Source: Bradyrhizobium sp. 164 (GTDB lineage Bacteria > Pseudomonadota > Alphaproteobacteria > Rhizobiales > Xanthobacteraceae). Taken from it: a DNA stretch of 64,000 nt. The stretch is taken from assembly GCF_023073715.1 (NCBI RefSeq), contig NZ_JADPKA010000046.1, positions 1-64,000 on the forward strand, in the 5' to 3' direction. The position numbers were made by a program, and so were the translations under genes. Below, piece by piece: positions 37,079-47,957 of the stretch. Numbering within the stretch: the stretch's first letter is position 1; every line of letters begins with the position of its first letter. Under the pieces are notes generated by a model. It was not told the origin of the DNA. It did no database searches and worked only from the letters and a program-made list of their open reading frames with translations.

Positions 37079-37567
37079 ATGAAACGCGAAGACCTCACCG
37101 AAAAGCTGCTCGACATCAAGCGCGAGAAGGGCTGGAGTTGGAAATACATCTGCGAGAAGATCGGCGGCTATTCCGAAGTGCTGATAACGGGCGCGATCCT
37201 CGGCCAGATGAAATTGACAAAACCGCAGGCCGCCAACGCCGGCGAGCTGTTCGGCCTGTCGAAGGCGGAAGTTGCGATGCTCAACGAGGTGCCGATGCGC
37301 GGCACCGGCACGCCGATGCCGCCGACCGATCCCCTGATCTATCGCTTCTACGAAATGGTGATGGTGAACGGCCCGGCCTGGAAGGCGCTGATCGAGGAAG
37401 AGTTCGGCGACGGCATCATGTCGGCGATCGACTTCGACATGGGAATCGAGCGCGTCGCCAACCCGAAGGGCGACCGCGTCAAGATCACCATGAGCGGCAA
37501 GTTCCTGCCGTACAAATATTACGGCGCCAGCGGTAACGTGCCGGAATACGGCTTCAAGGAGGGGTGA
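37079..37567 (+). CDS. cynS: Cyanate hydratase (cyanase), 162 aa
   Basis: Turns cyanate and bicarbonate into ammonia and two CO2, giving nitrogen and detoxifying cyanate. The N-terminal helix-turn-helix-like domain (LTEKLLDIKREKGWSWKYIC) and the C-terminal catalytic segment are both present. In the latter, YRFYEMVMVNGP holds the catalytic Arg and Glu, and GDGIMSAIDFDMGIE holds the Ser, as in E. coli cyanase. The protein forms a decamer in known cases. ATG 37079 has GAGGAG upstream. The gene is monocistronic, ends at a repeat, and has no cyanate ABC transporter beside it here. Confidence 0.96.
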   Translation: MKREDLTEKLLDIKREKGWSWKYICEKIGGYSEVLITGAILGQMKLTKPQAANAGELFGLSKAEVAMLNEVPMRGTGTPMPPTDPLIYRFYEMVMVNGPAWKALIEEEFGDGIMSAIDFDMGIERVANPKGDRVKITMSGKFLPYKYYGASGNVPEYGFKEG

Positions 37568-37574
37568 TTCAGCT

Positions 37575-37677
37575 CTGTCATTCCAGACGCCGCGCCAGCG
37601 GCGATCCGGAATTCCGAGATTCTCAGGTGCGCACTTGCGCACCTGAGTTCGGACCTGCGGACCGCCCCGGAACGATG
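37575..37677 (-). repeat. Palindromic intergenic repeat, copy 2
   Basis: The reverse complement aligns with the repeat at 8229-8340. The core CTCAGGTGCGC-ACTT-GCGCACCTGAG (37622-37647) is an 11-bp perfect hairpin. It lies between convergent cynS and the DUF1476 gene, where it may also serve as a bidirectional stop. Confidence 0.75.
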
Positions 37678-37700
37678 GTGTGTGTGGATGCGCCTCGCGT

Positions 37701-38024
37701 CTACTTTCCCGCCTTCACCTCGGCGGCCGCCACTGCGAGCAATTCGCTCATCTTGGCGCGAATCGCCTGCTCGGTGACGGCAACGTTCTTGGCGGCGAAA
37801 TCGGCCATGATCTTGCGCAGGACGTCGGCATCGCCGGCCTCCTCGAAATCCGCCGCGACCACCTCCTTGGCATAGGCAGTGGCGGCATCGCCGGTGATGC
37901 CGAGCTTTTCCGCCGCCCACAGGCCGAGCAGCCGGTTGCGGCGGGCCTCTGCCTTGAATTTCTGCTCCTCGTCGAGGGCGAACTTCTTCTCGAAACCTTC
38001 CTGCCGCTTGTCGAACTCGCTCAT
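37701..38024 (-). CDS. DUF1476 protein, F1-ATPase zeta-type inhibitor-like, 107 aa
   Basis: The sequence MSEFDKRQEGFEKKFALDEE, then RRNRLLGLWAAEKLGI, and a helical rest (VLRKIMADFAAKNVAVTEQ) match the DUF1476 family. In Paracoccus and other alphaproteobacteria this family is the zeta subunit that inhibits ATP hydrolysis by F1. The inhibitory N-terminal helix is well conserved here. ATG 38024 with a weak AAGG site is the natural start. It is divergent from purC across about 310 bp. Confidence 0.92.
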   Translation of the reverse strand: MSEFDKRQEGFEKKFALDEEQKFKAEARRNRLLGLWAAEKLGITGDAATAYAKEVVAADFEEAGDADVLRKIMADFAAKNVAVTEQAIRAKMSELLAVAAAEVKAGK

Positions 38025-38333
38025 GCCTTGTTCCAAATCCCTCTGAATGGAGCGGAGCCTTCCGTTGCGGCGCCCCGACTGCATGCCTACATAGATAGCA
38101 GATATCGGCAAAACAACGGGCCGTTAAGCCGCAGTCAAGGCGGTATAAGTCGGCGTCGGATGGACCGGATCGATTGTGCTGGGACAGCCAATCGGATAGG
38201 TTGCCTGAAGGTTTGGTTCCTGTTCTGTTTCCAGAGGTTCCAGGCCGTTCACGGCAGCTCCGCTGTGGGTCGTAATCCTAGTCAACCGGAGCACACCAGA
38301 TTCATGGATTTCAACAAAACACGGTACATCCCA
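38025..38333. other. Divergent intergenic region DUF1476 / purC
   Basis: About 309 bp. An in-frame ATG for purC occurs at 38304 (MDFNKTRYIP), so a slightly longer PurC is possible. Otherwise no gene, palindrome or riboswitch is seen; both promoters must lie here. Confidence 0.4.
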
Positions 38334-39101
38334 ATGAGCCGTCGGCGTCGCATTTATGAAGGCAAGGCAAAGGTTCTCTATGAAGGCCCGGAGCCCGGTA
38401 CCCTGATCCAGCACTTCAAGGATGACGCCACCGCGTTCAATGCGAAAAAGCATCAGGTGATCGAGGGCAAGGGTGTCCTCAACAACCGGATCTCGGAGTA
38501 CCTGTTTCAGCACCTCAACGACATCGGGGTGCCGACCCATTTCATCCGCCGGCTCAACATGCGCGAGCAGTTGATTCGCGAGGTCGAGATCGTGCCGCTG
38601 GAAGTGGTGGTGCGGAACGTTGCCGCCGGCTCGCTGTCGCAGCGCCTCGGCATCGAGGAGGGCACCCAACTGCCCCGTTCGATCATCGAGTTCTACTACA
38701 AGAATGACCAGCTCAACGACCCCATGGTGTCGGAAGAGCACATCACTGCGTTCGGCTGGGCGACGCCGCAGGAGATCGACGACATCATGGCGCTCGCCAT
38801 CCGCGTCAACGATTTCCTCACCGGCCTCTTCCTCGGCATCGGCATCCGCCTCGTCGACTTCAAGATGGAGTGCGGCCGCCTGTTCGAGAACGAGATGATG
38901 CGGATTATCGTCGCCGACGAGATCTCGCCGGACTCCTGCCGTCTATGGGACATCAAGTCGAACGAGAAGCTCGACAAGGACCGCTTCCGCAGAGACCTTG
39001 GCGGCCTGCTCGAGGCCTATACCGAAGTCGCAAAGCGCCTCGGCATCCTCATGGAGAACGAGCGTCCGCAGGGCTCCGGCCCAGTGCTGGTGAAAAGCTG
39101 A
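38334..39101 (+). CDS. purC: SAICAR synthetase (phosphoribosylaminoimidazole-succinocarboxamide synthase), 255 aa
   Basis: Adds aspartate to CAIR in purine synthesis. Family motifs: RRRIYEGKAKVLYEGPEPGT (ATP loop), FKDDATAFNAKKHQVIEGKG, VPLEVVVRNVAAGSLSQRLG and LVDFKMECGRLFENEMMRII, followed by EISPDSCRLWD. The start at ATG 38334 gives 255 aa, the usual length; ATG 38304 adds 10 residues. purS follows after 15 bp, so purC and purS share a transcript. The later pur genes are separated from them by corA on the other strand. Confidence 0.96.
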   Translation: MSRRRRIYEGKAKVLYEGPEPGTLIQHFKDDATAFNAKKHQVIEGKGVLNNRISEYLFQHLNDIGVPTHFIRRLNMREQLIREVEIVPLEVVVRNVAAGSLSQRLGIEEGTQLPRSIIEFYYKNDQLNDPMVSEEHITAFGWATPQEIDDIMALAIRVNDFLTGLFLGIGIRLVDFKMECGRLFENEMMRIIVADEISPDSCRLWDIKSNEKLDKDRFRRDLGGLLEAYTEVAKRLGILMENERPQGSGPVLVKS

Positions 39102-39116
39102 AAGAGGATCTTTGAC

Positions 39117-39356
39117 GTGAAGGCACGTGTTACCGTTACCTTGAAAACGGGTATCCTCGATCCGCAAGGCAAGGCCATCGAAGGCGCGCTGAAGTCGCTC
39201 GGCGTCGACGGCATCGCCAGCGTCCGGCAAGGCAAGGTGTTCGACATCGAGCTCGCCGGCGCCGACAAGGCCAAGGCGGAAGCCGCGCTGAAGGAAGCCG
39301 CCGACAAGCTGCTGGCGAACACCGTGATCGAGAATTATCGGGTCGAGATCGTCTAA
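39117..39356 (+). CDS. purS: PurS subunit of FGAM synthase, 79 aa
   Basis: A small subunit of the three-part FGAM synthase (PurL-PurQ-PurS), which makes formylglycinamidine ribotide. KARVTVTLKTGILDPQGKAI and IEGALKSLGVDGIASVRQGK are the conserved signatures, ending ANTVIENYRVEIV. The start is a GTG (39117), with AAGAGG 10 bases upstream. It follows purC by 15 bp. Confidence 0.95.
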   Translation: MKARVTVTLKTGILDPQGKAIEGALKSLGVDGIASVRQGKVFDIELAGADKAKAEAALKEAADKLLANTVIENYRVEIV

Positions 39357-39368
39357 TGCGCGTGCCGC

Positions 39369-40385
39369 TCACAGCCATCCCACGCTGCGAAAACGCCAGT
39401 ACAGCGCGCCGCATGCCGTCAGCATCACGCCGAGCAGCATGTAATAGCCGTATTCCCATTCCAGCTCCGGCATGTGCTTGAAGTTCATGCCGTAGATGCC
39501 GGCGAGGGCAGTCGGGATGGCGATGATCGCGAGCCAGGAGGCGAGCTTCTTGGACACCGCCGTCTCCTGCGCCTGGCCGACCAGCAGGCTCGCCTCGAAG
39601 GCGAAGGCCAGCACCTCGCGCATGGAATCGATGCGCTCCTGGATGTTGCGGACGTGGTCCGTGACGTCGCGGAACAGCGGCTGCATGGCTTGGCGCACCA
39701 TGGCGAGTTCGTCGTGCTCCAGCCGGCGGCAAACCTCCACCAGCGGGCCGATCGCGGTCCTGAGCCGCAACAGGTCGCGGCGCAGCATGTAAAGCCGCTC
39801 GATCTGCGCCTTGCTGATCGGCTTGGAGAGCACGTCGTCCTCGATGGCCTCGACTTCATCGTGAATGCTTTCGAGCACGGGCGAGTAATTGTCGACGATG
39901 AAATCGAGGATGGCGTAGAGGATGTAATCCTCGCCGCGCGCCAGCGCCCGCGGGCAGCTTTCGCAGCGTTCGCGTACCGGCGTGTAGGAGGTCGAAGCGC
40001 CGTGGCGCACCGACACCAGATAGCCTTCGCCGACGAAGATGTGCGTCTCGCCGAAGGCGATGCGGCCCTCGATCAATTGCGCGGTGCGCGCGACGATGAA
40101 CAGAGCCTCGCCATATTGCTCGATCTTGGGCCGCTGATGGGCGTGGTTGGCGTCCTCGATGGCGAGCTCGTGCAAATCGAACTGCTTCTGCACGGCGCCG
40201 AGGAGCGCCATGTCGGGTTCGTGCAGGCCGATCCAGACCACGTGTCCGGGCTTGGCCCGCCAGCTCGAGGCCTCGCTGATGGCGATATTGGCAACGCGGC
40301 GGCCGTCGACATAGGCGCCGGCCGCGACGACGCCCTCGGCGGACACCGGTTCGGCAGGAGATGCGGACAGCGACGGGACGTTCAT
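39369..40385 (-). CDS. corA: CorA family magnesium/divalent cation channel, 338 aa
   Basis: A large N-terminal cytoplasmic domain leads via a long helical stalk (MLRRDLLRLRTAIGPLVEVC and on) to two C-terminal membrane helices. Helix one ends with the signature YGMNFKHMPEL, the GMN selectivity loop. The second helix is GYYMLLGVMLTACGALYW. It forms a pentameric Mg2+ (or Co2+) channel. ATG 40385 is chosen; the frame is open further but the N-terminus then looks random. It lies on the opposite strand between purS and purQ, ending 12 bp beyond purS. Confidence 0.95.
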   Translation of the reverse strand: MNVPSLSASPAEPVSAEGVVAAGAYVDGRRVANIAISEASSWRAKPGHVVWIGLHEPDMALLGAVQKQFDLHELAIEDANHAHQRPKIEQYGEALFIVARTAQLIEGRIAFGETHIFVGEGYLVSVRHGASTSYTPVRERCESCPRALARGEDYILYAILDFIVDNYSPVLESIHDEVEAIEDDVLSKPISKAQIERLYMLRRDLLRLRTAIGPLVEVCRRLEHDELAMVRQAMQPLFRDVTDHVRNIQERIDSMREVLAFAFEASLLVGQAQETAVSKKLASWLAIIAIPTALAGIYGMNFKHMPELEWEYGYYMLLGVMLTACGALYWRFRSVGWL

Positions 40386-40554
40386 GGCTTCAATCCCGGG
40401 CAATTCGAGCGGCCAAACCGCATGCGGCCATGGCCTGTGTACAAGGCCCTTTGCCGAGGCTAGCACTGGTAAAATCCCCGTCAAATCGTTATGTCTCTTG
40501 GCGAATTGGCCCTCCCTGCCATCTCGATTCCAGCCACCGTCGGAACATTACGCC

Positions 40555-41256
40555 ATGAAAGCCGCCATCCTCGTCTTTCCCGGAATCAACCGCGAGCGCG
40601 ACATGGCGCGTGCCTTGAGGCTGATCTCCGGCCGCGAGCCCGTGATGGTGTGGCACGCCGAGACTTCACTGCCTGCGGGCACCGACCTCGTGGTGGTGCC
40701 GGGCGGCTTCTCCTATGGCGACTATTTGCGCTGCGGCGCGATCGCGGCGCGCGCGCCCGTAATGGACGCGGTGCGCGACTATGCAGCCAAGGGCGGCCTC
40801 GTGCTCGGCGTCTGCAACGGTTTCCAGATCCTCTGCGAATCCGGCCTGTTGCCGGGCGTCTTGATGCGCAATGCGCGGCTGAAATTCATCTGCCACGACG
40901 TGCATCTGCGGGTCGAGCGTTCCGACACGCCGTTCACCCGCGGCTACAATGCCGGGCAGGTGATCCGCGTGCCCGTCGCGCATGGCGAGGGCAATTACGA
41001 GGCGGACGAAGAGACTATCAAGCGGCTCGAAGGCGAGGGGCGGGTGCTCTATCGCTACTGCTCCCCTGAGGGCGTGGTTGATGAGACCCATAACATCAAC
41101 GGCGCGGCGCATTCCATCGCCGGCATCGTCAACGACAAGGGCAACGTGCTCGGCATGATGCCGCATCCGGAAAACCACGTCGAAGACATCATGGGCTGCA
41201 CTGACGGCCGCGGCCTGTTCGCCGGCCTCGTCCAGCATTTGGAAAAAGCCGCGTGA
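40555..41256 (+). CDS. purQ: FGAM synthase glutaminase subunit PurQ, 233 aa
   Basis: A class I glutamine amidotransferase that supplies ammonia to PurL. It contains VLVFPGINRERD-type start sequence (KAAILVFPGINRERDMARAL), VPGGFSYGDYLRCGAIAARA (oxyanion region), the catalytic Cys in GVCNGFQIL, and MMPHPENHVE (catalytic His and Glu). ATG 40555 is the natural start. Its stop codon overlaps the GTG start of the downstream Bug protein (GTGA). It is separated from purC-purS by corA on the minus strand. Confidence 0.97.
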   Translation: MKAAILVFPGINRERDMARALRLISGREPVMVWHAETSLPAGTDLVVVPGGFSYGDYLRCGAIAARAPVMDAVRDYAAKGGLVLGVCNGFQILCESGLLPGVLMRNARLKFICHDVHLRVERSDTPFTRGYNAGQVIRVPVAHGEGNYEADEETIKRLEGEGRVLYRYCSPEGVVDETHNINGAAHSIAGIVNDKGNVLGMMPHPENHVEDIMGCTDGRGLFAGLVQHLEKAA

Positions 41257-42224
41257 TCTGGTTCGTGCTGAAGCGCTCGCTCGCCGCGCTCGCGGCGCTG
41301 TCGTTCGCGACCGTTGCGTTCGCGCAGGATTATCCCAAGCGTCCAATCACCATGATCGTGCCGTTCGCGGCCGGCGGCACCTCGGACGTGATCGCGCGGA
41401 CCGTGGCCGAGCAGATGGGCATCGCGCTCGGCCAGACCATGGTGATCGAGAACGTCGCCGGCGCCGGCGGCTCGACGGCGCTGGCACGCGCCTCCCGCGC
41501 CGAGCCCGACGGCTACACCATCGCGATCGGCAATGCCGGCACCAACGCGGCGACCTACACGATCTATCCAAAGCTGCCGTTCACGCCGGAATCGTTCGTG
41601 CCGATCGCCATGGTGGCGAAGACGTTCGGCGTCGTCGCCGTGCGCAAGGATTTTCCGGCCAAGGACCTGAAAGAGTTCATCGCCTACGCCAAGGCCAATC
41701 CAGGCAAGATCAATCTCGGCCATGCCGGCGTCGGCTCCTCGAACTATCTGATCTGCAAGAGCTTCGTCACCGCCGCCGGGATCGACGCGACGCTGGTCGG
41801 CTATCGCGGTGCCGCGCCCGCGCTGACCGATGCGATCGGCGGCCAGATCGACGGCGTCTGCGATGCGGCCGCCTCCGTCTCGCAAGCAATCAACGACAAG
41901 CTGGTAAAGGGCCTCGTGGTCGGCTCGACCGTGCGGCTGGCCTCTTTGCCCGATCTGCCGACATCAGCCGAAGCCGGCCTAGCCGAATTCGAGGCGCAGG
42001 GCTGGAACGGCCTGTTCGCGCCCAAGGGCACCCCGCCGGCCGTGATCGCCAAGCTGAATGCCGCCGCGCGCACGGCTGTGGAATCCGACGCGGTGAAGAA
42101 GCGCTTCGCTGACCTCTCGACCGTTGCGCCCGATCCCGACGAGCACACGCCGGAAGTGCTGCAAAAGCTCGTGACGCGCGACGTGGAAAAATACCGGAAA
42201 ATGCTCGCGGACGAGGCCAAGTAG
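41253..42224 (+). CDS. Bug/TctC family tripartite tricarboxylate transporter-type substrate-binding protein, 323 aa
   Basis: A periplasmic binding protein of the Bug family. It has a signal peptide (LKRSLAALAALSFATVAFAQ) followed directly by DYPKRPITMIVPFAAGGTSD, the family's substrate-loop signature (PFAAGG). YKGAAP-type second loop is present as GYRGAAPALTDAIGGQ. Typical length. The ligand is probably a dicarboxylate or a similar acid. The start is a GTG sharing bases with the purQ stop, so translation is coupled. A matching TctA/TctB membrane pair is absent here, so it may be an orphan receptor. Confidence 0.9.
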   Translation: MIWFVLKRSLAALAALSFATVAFAQDYPKRPITMIVPFAAGGTSDVIARTVAEQMGIALGQTMVIENVAGAGGSTALARASRAEPDGYTIAIGNAGTNAATYTIYPKLPFTPESFVPIAMVAKTFGVVAVRKDFPAKDLKEFIAYAKANPGKINLGHAGVGSSNYLICKSFVTAAGIDATLVGYRGAAPALTDAIGGQIDGVCDAAASVSQAINDKLVKGLVVGSTVRLASLPDLPTSAEAGLAEFEAQGWNGLFAPKGTPPAVIAKLNAAARTAVESDAVKKRFADLSTVAPDPDEHTPEVLQKLVTRDVEKYRKMLADEAK

Positions 42225-42404
42225 CGGCCAGCCTTCGATCGACAATCATTCATTTGTTTCAGGCGGCGCAGCTATGGTTGCGCATCACTAGCGCCTGACC
42301 GAAAGTCAGCTCAATCAGGAGGGGTCGGGCTCGTCACAAAAATGGAGCGGAAGAAGGGGGCGCATCTTCCTCGTGGCGGCCGCTACGCCCCATCTCATCC
42401 CGCT

Positions 42405-43370
42405 CTAGCGCAGCTTCAGCCGTTCGGTCGGCACCGTCATTGCCGCAACACCGGCCATGACCAGCAGCAGACCCAGCGCGAGGTTCGACGGCACGCTCTC
42501 GCCGAGCAGCAGCACGGAGAGGCCGACGCCGATCGGGATGCGCAAATAGCCTTGGGCGTTCGTCGTGAGCGTGCCGAGCCGCCCGAGGCAGACATAGAAC
42601 AGCATCAAGCCCAATGCGCTCGACACGATGCCCATGACGATGGTGGCGGTGATCGCGGTCGGCGTCGGGTGCAGCGTCCAGGGCTGGTCGATGAGAAGCG
42701 AGGGCGGCAGCAGGATGATGCCGCCGAACAGCAGCGAACCGGCCGCCACCACCATCGGGTCGTAATCGGACAGGCGCAGGCCGAAGATCGTGGCGCAGGC
42801 AAACGAGATGGTGGCGAAGAGGATCGCGACCTCCGCGATGATCTCGCGACTGAGCCCGCGCAGCGCATCGAGGCCGACGATGAGAATCGTGCCGGCAAGC
42901 CCGAGGATCGCGCCCGCGAGCTTGAGCAGCGTCGCCGGCTCGTGCCGCGTGATCAGCGATGTGATCAGGAAGGCGAAGATCGGCGTCGTCGAAGCCAGCA
43001 CCACCGTGTTCGACGCCGGCACATATTGCTGCGACCAGGTGATGATCAGGAACGGAAAGGTCGAGTTGATCAATTGCTGGGTCGCGAACAGCTTCCAGGC
43101 TTTCGCGTCGGTCGGGATCGTGACGCCGCGCATCCACAGGATCGCGAACAGGAAGGCGGCCGCGATCAGCGAGCGCGCCGCGATGAAGGTGATGGGTGGG
43201 ATCGTGTCCAGCGCCAGCTTGGCCAGCGGATAGGTCGAGCTCCAGCAGCAGGCCAGCGCCAGCAGCAGCGCGAAGTCGCGCCAGCTGCGTGCCCCGGTGG
43301 TGGCGATTGACGGCAACGGCGTTGATGCGGACGCCGTCGTGCGACCCGCCTCCGATGTGCTCTGCGGCAC
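42405..43370 (-). CDS. EamA family (drug/metabolite type) membrane transporter, about 321 aa
   Basis: Ten hydrophobic helices in two halves, the DMT/EamA pattern. The N-terminal half begins WRDFALLLALACCWSSTYPL, and the first half ends near ILIVGLDALRG. The second half has SSALGLMLFYVCLGRLGTLT and IPIGVGLSVLLLGESVPSNL. The frame is open to 43586, but the extra N-terminal part is Arg/Ser-rich and not family-like. A GTG at 43370 with GGGGAG upstream is preferred, though the start is uncertain. It probably exports or imports a small metabolite. It sits between the Bug gene and purL, on the other strand. Confidence 0.85.
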   Translation of the reverse strand: MPQSTSEAGRTTASASTPLPSIATTGARSWRDFALLLALACCWSSTYPLAKLALDTIPPITFIAARSLIAAAFLFAILWMRGVTIPTDAKAWKLFATQQLINSTFPFLIITWSQQYVPASNTVVLASTTPIFAFLITSLITRHEPATLLKLAGAILGLAGTILIVGLDALRGLSREIIAEVAILFATISFACATIFGLRLSDYDPMVVAAGSLLFGGIILLPPSLLIDQPWTLHPTPTAITATIVMGIVSSALGLMLFYVCLGRLGTLTTNAQGYLRIPIGVGLSVLLLGESVPSNLALGLLLVMAGVAAMTVPTERLKLR

Positions 43371-43444
43371 CTTGTTCTTGCTCCCCGGCGCACAAGCGCT
43401 TGACCAACTCTGGGCGAGGGAGCGTGAAAAGGGAAGGCGTCGAG

Positions 43445-43924
43445 CTATGCGTTTGGCTGGGGCTGCGGCTTCCGCTTCACCCGCTTGATCGTCCCGGAAA
43501 AAGTGAACAGCGGCCGTCCGTCGGAGGCCAGCTTGCCACGCAGGAAGATCAGCGAGCCGCCGGCGCGAGACACTTCGCCCACGCATTCGATCAACTCGCC
43601 CTCGCGTGCTGCATCGAGGAAGTCGCAGGCGAAATTGGTGGTCACGGCAGGCCCATCCAGCTCATGGGTGGCGATTGCAAACAGGCAATAATCGGCGAAT
43701 GCCATGAAGCAGCCGCCATGGACGTTGCCGGAGCCGTTGAGGTGCTTCCTCTCCACCCGGAAGGCGCAGCGGACGCTGCCGTCCGCCTCGATCCGGTGCC
43801 AGAAGGGGCCGACATGGGATTCAAAACTGTCGCGAATCCAGGTCCGCCAGCCCTTGAATTCGCCGTCTGTGGCGACGTGGAGGTCGGGGCGGCGGGGCGG
43901 AGGGGCTTTGGTCAATTCGTGCAA
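43445..43924 (-). CDS. PaaI-type hotdog thioesterase, 159 aa
   Basis: Single-hotdog thioesterase. HLNGSGNVHGGCFMAFADYC holds the HGG motif characteristic of PaaI-type acyl-CoA thioesterases, and TTNFACDFLDAAREGELIEC follows. The start is taken as TTG 43924 (LHELTKAPPP read as MHELTK) because no ATG lies near the right place, so it is uncertain. It precedes the EamA gene on the minus strand by 74 bp and could share a transcript with it. Its substrate is not evident. Confidence 0.82.
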   Translation of the reverse strand: MHELTKAPPPRRPDLHVATDGEFKGWRTWIRDSFESHVGPFWHRIEADGSVRCAFRVERKHLNGSGNVHGGCFMAFADYCLFAIATHELDGPAVTTNFACDFLDAAREGELIECVGEVSRAGGSLIFLRGKLASDGRPLFTFSGTIKRVKRKPQPQPNA

Positions 43925-44108
43925 GGACGTGGGCCTTCAATTGCGGGTCTTTAGCCCTTAAATCCGATCCGTCCGCGCCGTGCAATTCCTGTTCCCGCAG
44001 GTCGCCTGCCGCAAAACGTGGGACAGCGGGAAAATGCGCCACAAAGGGCTTTTCGTGAGCCCCCGATGTTCCTAAGAACGGCCAAACGCTGCCGAAAGCC
44101 CCCAATCC

Positions 44109-46319
<2,211 letters not shown>

Positions 46320-46353
46320 GCGGCTTCCGCATACTCAGACCCGGATTACGCCC

Positions 46354-47541
46354 TCACAACACGTGCGACGCGCCCGGAATCTTCCGCAACGCCGCAGTCA
46401 GGCCCCAGCTCAGGATCACCGTGAGCACGAAGCCGATCGCCGCCTTCGCGATCGCAGGCCACGCATAGTCGAACAGGGCGTACTGGATCCACAGCGCGAT
46501 CGGATAATGCACCAGGAACATGCCGTAGGCATCCGCCTGCATGCGGTCGAGCAGGGTCGACCCCGGCGCCTTCGAATGCAGGAAGAAGGCGAGAATCGCG
46601 AGCAGGATCGAGGCCGAGAACAGCACGACGAAGGTGCCGTAGAACACATGATACCAGTGCGGCAGCCGATCCGGATTCCCGAGGATCTCACGCTTGATAT
46701 AGATCATGCCCCACATCAGGCAGTAGGGGATCAGCGTGACGACCACCCACAGCCAGCGGGTTTTCGGCAACTGGCCCTCGGCGCTGAGCACACCGCGGTC
46801 GAAGTTCGCCGCACCGACGCTGACGCCTATGAAGAAATACGCGAAATAGAGCAGGATGCGGCTCGCCTGCACCGAGAACGGCCCGAACTCGAACCACTTG
46901 TTGGCCCCGAAATAGACCAGCGCCGGCACGTAGACGATGACACTGATGGCCGCGAGCAGCAGCCAGAATAGGGCCGGCTGCTCGAAACCGCGCACCGAGA
47001 TGCGGTTGACCGGATCGACCAGATGCGCCGAGACCCGGTAGAGCAGGCTCGCCGTCAGGTCGAACGCCAGCAGCACCCAGACGAACCAGATCGGGCCGCT
47101 CGGCCACGGGCCCGCCGTCACCGTCTTCCACCAGAACGAAGCGAAGGTCAGCTCCGGCTCCTGCCGCAGCGCGATCGCGTAATAAGCGAGCGGAATGACG
47201 GTGAAGGCCGTGATCACGAACGGCAGCCCGAGGCGCAACAGGCGGTCGCGGAGAAAGACTGACGGCGCCTTGCGCGCGATGCCCGGCCAGGTGAACAGTC
47301 CCGACAGGAAGAAGAACATCGCCATGAAGAAGCTGTCAGTGGCGAGCACGATCACGTCGAAGCCGGCCCAGGAGGCCGGATCGGTGTGACCGAAATGCGT
47401 GTAGGGGATCACCGCGTGATGCAGCAGCACGACCAGCGTCAGGAAGGTGCGGGCGCGATCGAGCGACAAATTGCGCGCCTTGCTCTTGGGCGCAGCATGC
47501 GCCTCCGCGCCGATCGTCGCTGAATGTGACATCGTGATCAT
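46354..47541 (-). CDS. Acyltransferase family 3 membrane protein, 395 aa
   Basis: An integral membrane acyltransferase of the OafA/OpgC type. NLSLDRARTFLTLVVLLHHA is the conserved first segment with its Arg and the catalytic-type His pair. About ten helices follow, with MFFFLSGLFTW and a last block MFLVHYPIALWIQYALFDYA. Members O-acylate cell-surface carbohydrates or glucans. The start is ATG 47541 or ATG 47532. It converges on purL with 34 bp between stops. The substrate is unknown. Confidence 0.88.
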   Translation of the reverse strand: MITMSHSATIGAEAHAAPKSKARNLSLDRARTFLTLVVLLHHAVIPYTHFGHTDPASWAGFDVIVLATDSFFMAMFFFLSGLFTWPGIARKAPSVFLRDRLLRLGLPFVITAFTVIPLAYYAIALRQEPELTFASFWWKTVTAGPWPSGPIWFVWVLLAFDLTASLLYRVSAHLVDPVNRISVRGFEQPALFWLLLAAISVIVYVPALVYFGANKWFEFGPFSVQASRILLYFAYFFIGVSVGAANFDRGVLSAEGQLPKTRWLWVVVTLIPYCLMWGMIYIKREILGNPDRLPHWYHVFYGTFVVLFSASILLAILAFFLHSKAPGSTLLDRMQADAYGMFLVHYPIALWIQYALFDYAWPAIAKAAIGFVLTVILSWGLTAALRKIPGASHVL

Positions 47542-47627
47542 CGTTGCCCCGCGCTCCCGCTCCCGGTGCGGACTGTGCCGCCGGGAACCAGATTCATCAA
47601 GGGCCCTTTGGGCCGCCCCCAGTCATA

Positions 47628-47652
47628 GGAACCAGTTCCGCGCAGCGAAGTT
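47628..47652 (+). promoter_or_regulatory. EcfG-type (general stress) promoter candidate
   Basis: GGAAC (47628-47632), a 16-bp spacer, then AGTT (47649-47652). This differs from the GGAAC-N16/17-CGTT consensus of the alphaproteobacterial EcfG sigma factor at one position. It lies 58 bp before the DUF1328 start. Confidence 0.5.
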
Positions 47653-47710
47653 AGCGTTCGCGAAAAAGGTGTGAGGGCCGCGAGGGGGCGGCACCAATTC
47701 GGAGGCGGCG

Positions 47711-47884
47711 ATGACGATCCTGAAGTGGGCGCTGATCTTCTTACTTGTCTCGATCGTGGCCGGTGTGCTCGGCTTCACCGGCATTTCGGCCGCCTCCGCC
47801 GATATCGCCCGCTTCCTGTTCTACGTCTTCGTCGTGATCTTCCTGGTGCTGCTAATATTGGGGCTCACGATCTTCAGGGCGTAG
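47711..47884 (+). CDS. DUF1328 family small membrane protein, 57 aa
   Basis: MTILKWALIFLLVSIVAGVL opens the protein, followed by GFTGISAASADIARFLFYVF, which is the conserved DUF1328 (YtjA-like) sequence with two transmembrane helices. It is short but a near-perfect family match. ATG 47711 has GGAGGCGG upstream. An EcfG-like promoter 58 bp before it suggests induction in stress. The function of the family is unknown. Confidence 0.9.
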   Translation: MTILKWALIFLLVSIVAGVLGFTGISAASADIARFLFYVFVVIFLVLLILGLTIFRA

Positions 47885-47957
47885 CCCCGCGGCATCCATG
47901 CTTACACTCGTCATGGCCGGCGACGAGCCCGGCCGTGACGGCGGCGTCTAGCCAGGG

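Noticed and set aside
36834..37082. Open frame just before cynS
   Set aside because: It overlaps the sigma-54 promoter and leader, has no binding site, and its translation is Arg/His-rich and low in protein character.
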